A stretch of DNA of 64,000 bases from Burkholderia ubonensis (GCF_902833085.1 NZ_CADFEB010000001.1:1-64000); one strand, 5' to 3'; positions 54,369 through 63,856 are shown, numbered from the stretch's first letter. Translations and numbers: made by a program. The notes: generated from the letters alone by a model not told the origin.

Positions 54369-57300
54369 ATGGACGTCACCGCCACCCGCCCCGCCGCCAG
54401 CGTGCTCGACGTGTTCCACCCCGCCGTCGCCGCCTGGTTCCAGCGCACGTTCGCCGCGCCGACCGGCGCGCAGGCGCTCGCGTGGCCGCACATCAAGGCC
54501 GGCCGCTCGACGCTCGTCGCGGCGCCGACCGGTTCCGGCAAGACGCTCACCGCGTTCCTCTGCGCGATCGACGAACTCGTGCGCGACGCGCTCGCGCACG
54601 ACGGCACGCTGCCGGACGCGACGCTCGTCGTCTACGTGTCGCCGCTGAAGGCGCTGTCGAACGACATCCACGTGAACCTCGACGCGCCGCTCGCCGGCAT
54701 CGCCGAATCGCTCGCGCGGCTCGGCCTGCCGGTGCCCGCGATCCGCACCGCGGTGCGCACCGGCGACACCACGCAGGCCGAGCGCGCGGCGCTGCGCAAG
54801 CGCGCGCCGCACATCCTCGTGACGACGCCGGAATCGCTGTACGTGCTGCTGTCGTCGACGTCGGGCCGCCAGATGCTGTCGAGCGTGCGCTCGGTGATCG
54901 TCGACGAGATCCATGCGCTCGCCAACAGCAAGCGCGGCAGCCATCTCGCGCTGTCGCTCGAACGGCTCGACGCGCTGACCGGACGCGCGCTGCCGCGCAT
55001 CGGCCTGTCGGCGACGCAGAAGCCGATCGACGCGGTCGCGCGCTTCCTGGTCGGCGGCCCCGCCGACGCGCCGCGCGACTGCACGGTGGTCGACACGGGC
55101 CACACGCGCGAGCGCGATCTCGCGCTGGAGCTGCCGAACGTGCCGCTCGAACCGGTGATGGCAACCGACGTGTGGGAACAGGTGTACGACCGGATCGCGG
55201 GGCTCGCCGCCGCGCACCGCACGACGCTCGTGTTCGTCAACACGCGGCGCACCGCCGAGCGCATGGCGCGCCATCTCGCGGACCGGCTCGGCAAGGACGC
55301 GATCGCCGCGCATCACGGCAGCCTCGCGAAAGAGCATCGCTTCGACGCCGAACAGCGGCTCAAGCGCGGCGAGCTGAAGCTGCTCGTCGCGACCGCGTCG
55401 CTGGAGCTGGGGATCGACATCGGCGACGTCGATCTGGTCTGCCAGGTCGGCTCGCCGCGCGGCATCGCGCCGTTCCTGCAGCGCGTCGGCCGCTCGGGGC
55501 ACCACGTCGGCGGCGTGCCGAAGGGGCGCCTCTTCCCGCTGTCGCGCGACGAGCTCGTCGAATGCGCGGCGCTGCTCGACTGCGTGCGGCGCGGCGAGCT
55601 CGACACGCTGCGGATTCCCGAAGCGCCGCTCGACGTGCTCGCGCAGCAGATCGTCGCCGAGGTCGCGTGCGCCGAATGGCGGGAAGACGCGCTGTATCGC
55701 AGCTTCACGCAGGCCGCGCCCTATGCGCGCCTGTCGCGCGAGCGCTTCGACGACGTGATGAGGATGCTGGCCGAAGGCTTCACCAGCCGGCGCGGCGTGC
55801 GCGCGGCGTACCTGCACCGCGACGTGGTCGGCGGCACGGTGCGCGGGCGGCGCAACGCGATGATGACCGCGACGACGTCCGGCGGCACGATCCCCGACAT
55901 GGCCGACTACGCGGTGCTGCTCGAGCCGCAGGGCATCCAGGTCGGCACCGTCAACGAGGATTTCGCGATCGAGAGCCTGGCCGGCGACGTGTTCCAGCTC
56001 GGCAACCAGTCGTACCGGATCATCCGCGTCGAGACGGGCCGCGTGCGCGTCGAGGATGCGCAGGGCCAGTCGCCGAACATTCCGTTCTGGCTCGGCGAGG
56101 CGCCGGGACGCAGCGACGAGCTGTCGGCCGCGGTCGGCCGGCTGCGCGCGCGGCTCGACGCGCTGTTCGCCGAGGGGGATCGGCAGGCGGGCGCCGCCGA
56201 GGGCCGCCTCGCGCCCGCGCTGCGCTGGCTCGTCGACGCGCTGCGGCTGTCGCCCGACGCCGCACGGCAGATCGTCGACTACCTGGCGCGCAGCCGCGCG
56301 GCGCTCGGCACGCTGCCGACGCAGGACACGCTCGTGATGGAGCGCTTCTTCGACGAATCGGGCGGCACGCAGCTCGTGATCCATTCGCCGTTCGGCAGCC
56401 GCATCAACCGCGCGTGGGGGCTCGCGCTGCGCAAGCGCTTCTGCCGCACGTTCAATTTCGAGCTGCAGGCCGCCGCGACCGACGACGCGATCATCCTGTC
56501 GCTGTCGCTCGCGCACAGCTTCGCGCTCGACGAGGTGTGGCGCTACCTGCGCGCAGTCAGCGCCGAGCACGTGCTGGTGCAGGCGCTGCTCGACGCGCCG
56601 CTGTTCGGCGTGCGCTGGCGCTGGAACGCGACGACGGCGCTCGCGCTGCCGCGCTTCACCGGCGGCAAGCGGACCGCGCCGCAACTGCAGCGGATGAAGA
56701 GCGACGACCTGCTCGCGACCGTGTTCCCCGATCAGGTCGCGTGTCTCGAGAACATCGTCGGCGAGCGCGAGATTCCGTCGCACCCGCTCGTCGACCAGAC
56801 GCTCGACGACTGCCTGCACGACGCGATGGACACCGACGGCTGGCTCGCGCTGCTGCGCCGGATCGAAAGCGGCGCGATCGCGCTGGTCGCGCGCGACCTG
56901 CCCGCGCCGTCGCCGCTCGCGGCCGAGATCCTCAACGCGAAGCCGTACGCGTTCCTCGACGACGCGCCGCTCGAGGAGCGCCGCACGCAGGCGGTGCAGG
57001 CGCGCCGCTGGAGCGACCCCGAATCCGCGGACGATCTCGGCGCGCTCGACGCCGACGCGATCGCCGCGGTGCGCGACGAAGCGTGGCCGCTCGTGCGCGA
57101 CGCGGACGAAATGCACGAGGCGCTGCTCACGCTGGCCTGCATCGCCGACGACGAAGCGCGCGCGCATGACGGCTGGCCCGCGTGGCTCGCGGAACTGGCC
57201 GAGCGCCGCCGCGCGACGAAGCTGGTCGCGCCGGACGGCGCGGCGCTGTGGGTGCCGGTCGAACGGCTCGTCTGCGTGCGCGCGCTGCATCCCGACGCGC

Positions 57301-58745
57301 GCTGCACGCCCGCGTTGAAAGTGCCGGCCGCATGCGCCGAACCATGGGAAGCGGACGCCGCGCTCGTCGACGTGATCCGCGCGCGGCTGACCGGCTTCGG
57401 GCCGCTCGCGCTCGACGCGATCGCGCGGCCGCTCGGCCTGCCCGTCGCGGCGCTCACGTCCGCCCTCGCCGCGCTCGAGCAGGAAGGCTACGTGATGCGC
57501 GGCCGGTTTACGCCGGCCGCGGCCGGCGACGAATGGTGCGAACGCCACCTGCTTGCGCGCATCCACCGCTATACGGTGAAGCGCCTGCGTCGCGAAATCG
57601 AGCCGGTCGAGCGCGCCGATTTCATGCGCTTCCTGTTCCACTGGCAGCACCTGACGCCGGACACGCGCGGCGCCGGCCGCGACGCGCTCGCCGCTGTCGT
57701 CGAGCAGCTCGAAGGCTACGAAGCGGCCGCGAGCGCCTGGGAAGACGCGCTGCTGCCCGCGCGGCTGGCCGACTACATGACCGGCGGGCTCGACGAGCTG
57801 TGCCGTTCCGGCAAGCTCGCGTGGACCCGCATCGGCGCGCCGGCGCGCGCGGCGGGTACGCCCGTGAAGACGACGCCGATCGTGCTGCTGCCGCGCCGCG
57901 ATCTCGCCGCGTGGCAGGCGCTGCGCGATCCGGCCGCGCAGCCCGTGCTGTCGGCGCGCGCGGCACAGGTGCGTGACGCGCTCGCCGCGCATGGCGCGAT
58001 GTTCTTCGACGAACTGCTCGGCGACCTGCACATGCTGCCCGTCGAACTCGAACAGGCGCTCGGCGAACTCGTGTCCGCGGGCCTCGTAAACGCGGACAGC
58101 TTCGCGGGATTGCGCGCGCTGCTGAAGCCGGCGGTCAAGCGCAGCGCCACCCATGCGCCGCGCACCCGGCGCGGCGGCGCGCTGATCGGCGGCATGGACG
58201 ACGCCGGGCGCTGGGCGCTCGTGCAGCGTCCCGCGCCGCCCGCCGGCACGCCGCAGCGCCCGCCGGCGCGCATGCTCGCCGCGACCGATCCCGAAGCGCT
58301 CGAACACATCGCGTGGACGCTGCTGCGCCGTTACGGCGTCGTATTCTGGCGGCTGCTCGAACGCGAAGCCGACTGGCTGCCGGGCTGGCGCGAACTGGTG
58401 CGCGTGCTGCAGCGGCTGGAAGCGCGCGGCGAGATTCGCGGCGGGCGCTTCGTCGCCGGGCTGGCGGGCGAACAGTTCGCGCTGCCCGAAGCGATCCCGA
58501 TCCTGCGCGAGCTGCGGCGGCAGCCGGGCAGCGGCCAGTTCGTCTGCGTGACGGGCGCCGATCCGCTGAACCTCGCCGGCACGCTGCTGCCCGGCGACAA
58601 GGTGCCCGCGCTGGCCGGCAATCGCGTGCTGTTCCGCGACGGCGTGCCGGTCGCGTCGCTCGTGGCCGGCGCATTCCACTACGCGCCCGAGCTGTCGCCC
58701 GCCGCGCGCGAGGACGCGCGCGTGCGGCTCGCGCGCCGCTCCTGA
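54369..58745 (+). CDS. lhr: Large helicase-related protein Lhr (SF2 DNA helicase)
   Basis: A 1458-residue ATP-dependent 3'-5' helicase. The SF2 core has Walker A APTGSGKT (52-59), DEIH (near 180) and the later HHVGGVPKGRLFPLSRDELVECAALLD region of the Lhr core with its winged-helix and Lhr-specific domains. The C-terminal half (about 870-1455) is the Lhr-CTD found in full-length bacterial Lhr, which in E. coli has a uracil-glycosylase-like activity. E. coli Lhr is 1538 aa. It is a repair helicase in the cytoplasm. It stands alone after the YdjM-like gene. Confidence 0.94.
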   Translation: MDVTATRPAASVLDVFHPAVAAWFQRTFAAPTGAQALAWPHIKAGRSTLVAAPTGSGKTLTAFLCAIDELVRDALAHDGTLPDATLVVYVSPLKALSNDIHVNLDAPLAGIAESLARLGLPVPAIRTAVRTGDTTQAERAALRKRAPHILVTTPESLYVLLSSTSGRQMLSSVRSVIVDEIHALANSKRGSHLALSLERLDALTGRALPRIGLSATQKPIDAVARFLVGGPADAPRDCTVVDTGHTRERDLALELPNVPLEPVMATDVWEQVYDRIAGLAAAHRTTLVFVNTRRTAERMARHLADRLGKDAIAAHHGSLAKEHRFDAEQRLKRGELKLLVATASLELGIDIGDVDLVCQVGSPRGIAPFLQRVGRSGHHVGGVPKGRLFPLSRDELVECAALLDCVRRGELDTLRIPEAPLDVLAQQIVAEVACAEWREDALYRSFTQAAPYARLSRERFDDVMRMLAEGFTSRRGVRAAYLHRDVVGGTVRGRRNAMMTATTSGGTIPDMADYAVLLEPQGIQVGTVNEDFAIESLAGDVFQLGNQSYRIIRVETGRVRVEDAQGQSPNIPFWLGEAPGRSDELSAAVGRLRARLDALFAEGDRQAGAAEGRLAPALRWLVDALRLSPDAARQIVDYLARSRAALGTLPTQDTLVMERFFDESGGTQLVIHSPFGSRINRAWGLALRKRFCRTFNFELQAAATDDAIILSLSLAHSFALDEVWRYLRAVSAEHVLVQALLDAPLFGVRWRWNATTALALPRFTGGKRTAPQLQRMKSDDLLATVFPDQVACLENIVGEREIPSHPLVDQTLDDCLHDAMDTDGWLALLRRIESGAIALVARDLPAPSPLAAEILNAKPYAFLDDAPLEERRTQAVQARRWSDPESADDLGALDADAIAAVRDEAWPLVRDADEMHEALLTLACIADDEARAHDGWPAWLAELAERRRATKLVAPDGAALWVPVERLVCVRALHPDARCTPALKVPAACAEPWEADAALVDVIRARLTGFGPLALDAIARPLGLPVAALTSALAALEQEGYVMRGRFTPAAAGDEWCERHLLARIHRYTVKRLRREIEPVERADFMRFLFHWQHLTPDTRGAGRDALAAVVEQLEGYEAAASAWEDALLPARLADYMTGGLDELCRSGKLAWTRIGAPARAAGTPVKTTPIVLLPRRDLAAWQALRDPAAQPVLSARAAQVRDALAAHGAMFFDELLGDLHMLPVELEQALGELVSAGLVNADSFAGLRALLKPAVKRSATHAPRTRRGGALIGGMDDAGRWALVQRPAPPAGTPQRPPARMLAATDPEALEHIAWTLLRRYGVVFWRLLEREADWLPGWRELVRVLQRLEARGEIRGGRFVAGLAGEQFALPEAIPILRELRRQPGSGQFVCVTGADPLNLAGTLLPGDKVPALAGNRVLFRDGVPVASLVAGAFHYAPELSPAAREDARVRLARRS

Positions 58746-58859
58746 CATCCGCTGACTACTGAACGGCCGCACGCAAGGGGCCGCGCGTTCCGCTACCATC
58801 GGGCGTTCTGCTGCGCCGGCTTCCCGCGCCAATTCCAACGATTCCGGAGACATCCCCTC

Positions 58860-60149
58860 ATGCGTTCCTCGGCCGACCCGCACGTCGCGGCGTCATCTCC
58901 CGCTCATCACGCAGGCTCGCTGACGATTTTCCAGGGCGCTGCGCTATATGTCGGCGCGGTGCTCGGCACCGGCGTCATCGCACTGCCCGCGCTCGCCGCC
59001 GACGTCGCCGGTCCCGCCTCGCTGCTCGCGTGGGCGGCGCTCGTCGTGCTGTCCGCGCCGCTCGCGGCGACGTTCGCGGCGCTCGGCGCGCGCTTCCCGG
59101 ACGCCGGCGGCGTCTCGACCTACGCGCGCCGCGCGTTCGGGCCGAAGGCCGCGGCGATCGTCGGCTGGTGCTTCTACTTTGCGGTGCCGGCCGGCGCGCC
59201 GGCCGCGGCGATGTTCGGCGGCGCGTACGTCGCGGCCGTGACGGGCGGCGGCCATGCGACGGTCGTCGTCACGGCCGCCGTGCTGATCGCGATCGTGGCG
59301 GCGGCCAACGCATTCGGCGTCACCGTGTCGGGACGAATGCAGCTCGTGCTGTCCGCACTGCTCGTGACGCTGCTGCTCGCCGCCGTGCTCGCGTCGGCCC
59401 CGCACGCGCGCGCGGCGAATCTCCAGCCGTTCGCGCCGCACGGCTGGCTCGCGATCGGGCAGGCGGCCGCGCTGCTGGTCTGGAGCTTCGCCGGCTGGGA
59501 AGCGATCACGCATCTCGCGGCCGAATTCCGCCGCCCCGCACACGACATGCCGCGTTCGGCCGGCATCGCGGTCGTGGTGGTCGGGCTGCTGTATCTGTCG
59601 GTGGCGGCGGCCAGCGTGACGGTGCTCGGCCCGTCGGCGGGCGCGTCCGGCGCGCCGCTCGCGGAGCTGATCGCGCGCGGCATCGGCGCTCATGCGCAGG
59701 TGCTGGCCGCCGCGGGCGCGCTGCTGTTGACGCTCGGCACGATGAACGCGTATTTCGCGGGTGCGGCCAAGCTCGGCGCGGCGCTCGGGCGCGACGGCGC
59801 GCTGCCGGCCTGGCTCGCGCAGGGCAGCCAGGTCGGCGGCGTGCCGCGCCGCAGCCTCGGCGTGATCGCCACGCTCGCGGCGCTGGCGCTGGTTGCGACG
59901 ACGCTCGCGGGCGTGGGGCCGAAGCCGCTGGTGCTCGTCACGTCCGGCTGCTTCGTGATGGTGTATGCGCTGGGCGCCGCGGCGGCGCTGAAACTGCTGC
60001 CGCGCGGCGGCATCGCGCATCGCTGCGCGTGGATCTCGCTGGTTGCGGTCGCCGGGCTGTTCCTGACGTCCGGATGGTATATCGTCTGGCCGCTGCTGCT
60101 GGCGGGTGCGGCGCTGCTCTATCTGCGAGTGGCCGGCCGCGGGCGTTGA
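58860..60149 (+). CDS. Amino acid permease (APC family, YjeH-like)
   Basis: A 429-residue APC-superfamily transporter with 11-12 hydrophobic helices. The first carries GAVLGTGVIALPALAA, the motif for substrate binding in helix 1. The short cytoplasmic ends and the length resemble YjeH, an exporter of methionine and branched-chain amino acids. Direction of transport is inferred only from that resemblance. GGAGACATCCCCTC precedes the ATG. Confidence 0.85.
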   Translation: MRSSADPHVAASSPAHHAGSLTIFQGAALYVGAVLGTGVIALPALAADVAGPASLLAWAALVVLSAPLAATFAALGARFPDAGGVSTYARRAFGPKAAAIVGWCFYFAVPAGAPAAAMFGGAYVAAVTGGGHATVVVTAAVLIAIVAAANAFGVTVSGRMQLVLSALLVTLLLAAVLASAPHARAANLQPFAPHGWLAIGQAAALLVWSFAGWEAITHLAAEFRRPAHDMPRSAGIAVVVVGLLYLSVAAASVTVLGPSAGASGAPLAELIARGIGAHAQVLAAAGALLLTLGTMNAYFAGAAKLGAALGRDGALPAWLAQGSQVGGVPRRSLGVIATLAALALVATTLAGVGPKPLVLVTSGCFVMVYALGAAAALKLLPRGGIAHRCAWISLVAVAGLFLTSGWYIVWPLLLAGAALLYLRVAGRGR

Positions 60150-60150
60150 C

Positions 60151-60447
60151 TCAGGCCGGCACCAGCTCGAAGTTCAAGCGCTTGCCGAGCGCCGCGGCAG
60201 CGCTCGCGAGCGTCGTCAGCGTGAGGCTCGTGTCGGTTTCGTCGAGCAGGCGGTTGAGCGCCGCGCGGCTGGTTTTCATCCGCGCGGCCATCGCGGTCTT
60301 CGTGATGTGCTGCGCCTTCATTTCCTGCCCGATCTGCCACGCGATCACCCGCTTGATGGCGGTCGCGGTGGCCTCCTCGAGGAGGCCTTCCTCTTCGAGG
60401 AAAGCGTCGAAGTCACTGCCGATGTGGCGGTTGGTCGTGGTCGTCAT
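60151..60447 (-). CDS. Antitoxin, HigA-type HTH protein
   Basis: A 98-residue protein. The acidic N-terminus (MTTTTNRHIGSDFDAFLEEE) is followed by a Cro/CI-type helix-turn-helix (ITKTAMAARMKTSRAALNRLLDE, roughly residues 48-70, given as separate motifs TKTAMAARM and SRAALNRLL). It begins 45 bases downstream of a Gp49/RelE-like toxin gene, the toxin-first order of HigBA systems. It would neutralise the toxin and repress the pair through the palindrome upstream. Confidence 0.88.
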   Translation of the reverse strand: MTTTTNRHIGSDFDAFLEEEGLLEEATATAIKRVIAWQIGQEMKAQHITKTAMAARMKTSRAALNRLLDETDTSLTLTTLASAAAALGKRLNFELVPA

Positions 60448-60492
60448 GTCGTACTCCTTTGCTTTGCGTTGCCTGCTGTCCGGCCGTCCCTT

Positions 60493-60852
60493 TCAGATGC
60501 CGTTGCTCACGGCTTTCAGCCGAGACCTTGCGACGTCGAAATCGTCCGTCGGTGTGGTCGGCGACTTCTTGATGAACCCGTGTAACAGGACCATCGCATC
60601 GTCGACGACGGTGAAGAAAACTCGCGCGATTCGCGTCGGAAGCGTGACCCGGATCTCCCACAGATCCTTCGACATCTTCCGGACCAGCGGCATGCCGAGC
60701 GGCCAGCCGAATTGAACGGTCTTGATCTCTTCGCCGATCGCCCTCCGCTCCGCCTGATCGAGCCCCTTGAGCCATTCGCGGACCGGTTCGTTTCCGCCAG
60801 CCGTGCAGAAGAACCGCACGCTCAACGTCGCCTGTAACTGTTGCCTCGTCAT
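60493..60852 (-). CDS. Toxin, HigB/Gp49 (RelE superfamily) type
   Basis: A 119-residue mRNA-interferase-like toxin of the phage-derived Gp49 family, identified from REWLKGLDQAERRAIGEEI, MPLVRKMSKDLWEIRV and IARVFFTVVDDAMVLLHGF. RelE-fold toxins cut ribosome-bound mRNA. The gene precedes its antitoxin. The start ATG at 60852 lies just after the TA-like palindrome at 60865-60888. Confidence 0.88.
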   Translation of the reverse strand: MTRQQLQATLSVRFFCTAGGNEPVREWLKGLDQAERRAIGEEIKTVQFGWPLGMPLVRKMSKDLWEIRVTLPTRIARVFFTVVDDAMVLLHGFIKKSPTTPTDDFDVARSRLKAVSNGI

Positions 60853-60864
60853 CGTCTTGACACC

Positions 60865-60888
60865 TATCGTACCAAAATTGATACGATA
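60865..60888. promoter_or_regulatory. Palindromic operator of the toxin-antitoxin pair
   Basis: The outer arms TATCGTA (60865-60871) and TACGATA (60882-60888) are perfect inverted repeats around a near-symmetric AT-rich centre. The site is 13 bases upstream of the toxin start, as expected for HTH antitoxin autorepression. Confidence 0.65.
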
Positions 60889-60962
60889 TGCCAAGTGCGA
60901 CGAAAGCGAACCTCGGCCGTCCGGCCAATCTCGCGCGACGGACGCCGCGGTACGATTCGGCG

Positions 60963-61958
60963 CTATTCCGATGCCTTGTCGCCGCGCGCCCGCTTGCGGC
61001 CGCTTTGCGATACCTCCCCTGGCCGCCCGTCGCCGAACCGTGCCCGCGCAATCTCCCGCACCGCGTCGATCAGCGTGCGCGCGACGGGCGACGGCTCGGC
61101 ATCGGTGCGCAGGATCAGCCCGACCGGCTCGTCGGTGCCGGCCGACGGCAGCGGCAAACGCGCGAGCGCACCGGTCGACAGGTCGTATTCGGCTGCGTAC
61201 TGCGGCACGAACCAGACCGCGTCGTTCTCGAGCGCGAGCGCGCGCGCGACCGACACGGACAGCACTTCGATGAACGCGTCCAGCGGCGGCGCGCCGCACG
61301 CGCCGAGCAGCTGTTCGGCCGATTGCCGGATCAGCGTGCCGTACGGCGGCAGCACGACCGGGTAGCGCGCAAGCTCGGCGGCCGGCGCGGCGCTCGCCAT
61401 CAGCGGGTGTCCGGCGCGCACGACCGCGACGAGCGGCTCGTTGTACAACTGCTCGAACGCGAGCCCGACCATCCGCTCCGGCTCCGACAGCCGCCCGATC
61501 GCACACTCGATCGCGCCCGCCTTCAGGCGTTCGAGCAGGTCGGCATTCGCGGCGGTCGCGAGCCGCACGACGACGCGCGGCCAGCGCACGGCAAGCGCCT
61601 TCATCAACGCCGGCGCGAGCGACGCCGCGACGGTCGGCAGCATCCCGATCTCGAGCGTTGCCACCGCGCCGCCGCCGTCGTGCGCGAGCAGCCCGACGCC
61701 TTGCCGCAGCGCGAGCACGCACGCGTTCGCATGCGGCATGAAAAGCTGCGCTTCGCGCGTCGGGCGCGCGCCCTGCCGGCTGCGCTCGAACAGCCTGACG
61801 CCGAGGATGGACTCCAGCTCGGCGATCGTCTTCGAAACGGCCGGCTGCGTGATCGACAGGCTCTCGGCCGCCTTCTGCACGCCGCCCAACTGCGCGACCG
61901 CGAGGAAACACTGCAGGTGCCGGAACTTGACGCGGCCGTCGGCGATACGGTTAGTCAT
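60963..61958 (-). CDS. pcaQ: LysR-family regulator PcaQ
   Basis: A 331-residue LysR-type regulator with an N-terminal winged HTH (about 10-70; GGVQKAAESLSITQPAVSKT) and a C-terminal effector domain. Assignment to PcaQ (activator of protocatechuate catabolism, effector beta-carboxy-cis,cis-muconate) rests on overall family resemblance, on the pcaH gene starting 1.95 kb away, and on matching ATAAC-N4-GGTTAT sites next to both genes. The start ATG overlaps one of those sites (CATAAC at 61956). Confidence 0.85.
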   Translation of the reverse strand: MTNRIADGRVKFRHLQCFLAVAQLGGVQKAAESLSITQPAVSKTIAELESILGVRLFERSRQGARPTREAQLFMPHANACVLALRQGVGLLAHDGGGAVATLEIGMLPTVAASLAPALMKALAVRWPRVVVRLATAANADLLERLKAGAIECAIGRLSEPERMVGLAFEQLYNEPLVAVVRAGHPLMASAAPAAELARYPVVLPPYGTLIRQSAEQLLGACGAPPLDAFIEVLSVSVARALALENDAVWFVPQYAAEYDLSTGALARLPLPSAGTDEPVGLILRTDAEPSPVARTLIDAVREIARARFGDGRPGEVSQSGRKRARGDKASE

Positions 61959-62012
61959 AACAAACGGTTATGCAAAGGATATTGAATTGCCATTTTGCAT
62001 AACTTTTCGGAT
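61956..62012. promoter_or_regulatory. PcaQ-type site at pcaQ start (copy A)
   Basis: CATAACAAACGGTTATGC is followed, after 17 bases, by CATTTTGCATAACTTTTCGG and AT. The ATAAC-N4-GGTTAT core resembles the reported PcaQ site, ATAACC-N4-GGTTAA. The same arrangement with identical spacing occurs 1.84 kb away at pcaH (copy B). At pcaQ it overlaps the start codon, fitting autoregulation or a relic of a shared promoter. Confidence 0.65.
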
Positions 62013-62083
62013 ACACCCAAGCGCTGCCTTCCGATTTTCGTCCGCCGCTGCGGGTCGTTCGCTCCCCGCCTGCCGCCGCCCCG

Positions 62084-62821
62084 TCACGCCGCCCGCCGCA
62101 GCGCCTCGAAACCGGCCGGCTCCCAGATCCGCTTCGCGATCAGCAGCCCGGTGCCGTGCTTCTGCCCGAGCGGCGCGGACGACGATTCCGCATGCAGCGC
62201 GGCCGCCTTGCTGCGCAGCCGGCGCAGCTCCTGTTCGAGCTCCGCGGCGGCGGCCTCGGTCAGCATCCCCTGCGAGAACGTCATCGTCTCGCCGGGGCCG
62301 TCGAAGCGGCTGTCGAGGAAATCGCCGAGCGCATGCGCATGGAAGTAGCGGCGGATCGGGCCGCCCGGCAGCCAGTCGAAGTCGCGCGCGACGCGCACGC
62401 GGATCCGGTCGCCCGGCAGCAGCGCGACCACGTTCATCCGGTCGAGCATCAGCAGGTACTTCAGGCATTCGGCCTTCGTCACGCGATAGGCCGCGACGAT
62501 GTCGTCCACGGTCCAGTAATTGATCGCGCAGACGGCGACGAGCAGCAGCTTCTCGTCCGACACGAGCAGCGCTTCCTGCTGTTCGGTCAGCACGTGCAGC
62601 CGCGGCGCGGACGCCGACGCTTCCTGCACGAGCTCGGCGAGCGTGTAGCCGAGCAGTTCGCCGATCTGGACGACGCGCTCGAGCGTGAAGCGCTCGCTCG
62701 CGAACAGGCGCTTCACGCTTGTCTCGGACACCGCGAGCGAACCGGCGACGTCGCGGTAAGTCATGCCCTGCGCCTTCAGCAGGCGCTTCAGCGTATCGAT
62801 GAGCTGGGCGATTTCGGTCAT
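62084..62821 (-). CDS. XRE-family helix-turn-helix regulator with C-terminal sensor-like region
   Basis: A 245-residue protein with an N-terminal lambda-repressor-type HTH (about 8-62; MTYRDVAGSLAVSETSVKRL) and a helical C-terminal region (80-240) that I do not assign to a known ligand domain. Segments such as DDIVAAYRVTKAECLKYLLML resemble regulators found next to small enzymes. It is divergent from the YiiX-like gene and probably controls it. These two genes together separate pcaQ from pcaH. Confidence 0.8.
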   Translation of the reverse strand: MTEIAQLIDTLKRLLKAQGMTYRDVAGSLAVSETSVKRLFASERFTLERVVQIGELLGYTLAELVQEASASAPRLHVLTEQQEALLVSDEKLLLVAVCAINYWTVDDIVAAYRVTKAECLKYLLMLDRMNVVALLPGDRIRVRVARDFDWLPGGPIRRYFHAHALGDFLDSRFDGPGETMTFSQGMLTEAAAAELEQELRRLRSKAAALHAESSSAPLGQKHGTGLLIAKRIWEPAGFEALRRAA

Positions 62822-62942
62822 GGTTGGTATCTAAAAATGATGCTTAAAGTGAAACTCAAGGCTACCGGCGCGTACTGTCGCACGGTTTTCGATACTTGTC
62901 TGCATAATCCGCTCCGACCTGTCACTGATCGACGGAGATGCG

Positions 62943-63620
62943 ATGACGATCCGAACCGAAACAGCCGCAACCGCCCCGCATCGCGCCGCACCGCGCGACG
63001 CCCGCGAAACCGGGCGCGCGTTGCCGCTCGCGACCGTGCGCACGCTCGCCGCAAGCGCGCACGTCGGGGATCTCGTGTTCATCCGCGTGCCGGTGCGCCC
63101 GTTCCGCGAAATCGCGGACGCGACGGGGACGTGGACCAACCATGTCGGAATCGTCGTCGACACGTCGGGCGCGGAACCCGTGGTCGCGGAGAGCACGTTT
63201 CCGTGGGCGAAGCTGACGCCGCTCACGCGCTTCGTCCAGCGCTCCGAAGGCGGCCGCCTCGCGCTGGCGCGGCTCGCGACGCCGCCCACCGCCGACGAGC
63301 AGCGCCGCATGCAGGCCGCCGCCGAACGGCGGATCGGCACGCTGTACGACACCGGCTTCAACCTGCGCTCGCGGCGCCAGTTCTGCTCGCGCTACGTGCG
63401 CGAGGTGCTCGGCGACGCGACGGGCATCGAGGTCGGCGACGTCGAGACGTTCTCGACGCTGCTCGCGCGCCGCCCCGGCGCGAAGCTCGGCTTCTGGCGG
63501 CTGTGGTATTTCGGGCGCATTCCGTGGGCCCGCGAGACGGTCACGCCCGCAAGCCTGCTGCGCTGCGTCCGGCTGACGCTCGAATTCGACGGGATCGTGT
63601 TCGATCCGCGCCGCGCCTGA
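62943..63620 (+). CDS. YiiX/YebB-like (permuted NlpC/P60-type) cysteine hydrolase
   Basis: A 225-residue protein with the catalytic pattern of permuted NlpC/P60 enzymes: His67 in WTNHVGIVV, Glu83 in AEST and Cys148 in FCSRYV. It lacks a clear signal peptide, so a cytoplasmic or atypically exported location is likely. Family members cleave amide bonds in peptidoglycan fragments or act on lipids; the substrate here is unknown. It is divergent from an XRE-type regulator and ends before the terminator at 63767. Confidence 0.82.
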   Translation: MTIRTETAATAPHRAAPRDARETGRALPLATVRTLAASAHVGDLVFIRVPVRPFREIADATGTWTNHVGIVVDTSGAEPVVAESTFPWAKLTPLTRFVQRSEGGRLALARLATPPTADEQRRMQAAAERRIGTLYDTGFNLRSRRQFCSRYVREVLGDATGIEVGDVETFSTLLARRPGAKLGFWRLWYFGRIPWARETVTPASLLRCVRLTLEFDGIVFDPRRA

Positions 63621-63766
63621 CGCGCCGGATACCGCGCGCGACGGAGACCACGCAGGACAACCACAAGAAAAACGAACAACAAGCAGCGACGGGCTGGCTG
63701 GAGGGCCGTGCAACGTTCGTCACCGACGATACGCGAGCCCGATCGCTTTATCCGCCGGAGCGGCAG

Positions 63767-63786
63767 CCGCCGTCCGGCGGTTTCTT
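63767..63786 (+). terminator. Terminator after YiiX-like gene
   Basis: CCGCCG at 63767-63772 pairs with CGGCGG at 63775-63780 and is followed by TTTCTTC. It lies about 147 bases after the stop of the YiiX-like gene and just before the PcaQ-type site of pcaH. Confidence 0.65.
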
Positions 63787-63799
63787 CATTGGCGCGTCA

Positions 63800-63856
63800 C
63801 ATAACGATTGGTTATGCGTCCAGCGAAAAAACGTCATTTTGCATAACTTTCCGGAT
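63800..63856. promoter_or_regulatory. PcaQ-type site upstream of pcaH (copy B)
   Basis: CATAACGATTGGTTATGC, then a 17-base spacer, then CATTTTGCATAACTTTCCGG and AT. It matches copy A at pcaQ in layout and most bases outside the spacer. It lies 52 bases upstream of pcaH and is the likely activation site for the protocatechuate 3,4-dioxygenase operon. Confidence 0.7.

Noticed and set aside
54357..58883. A 1508-codon minus-strand frame opposite lhr
   Set aside because: Same artefact: codon third-position GC bias of lhr leaves the antisense frame open. No motifs seen.
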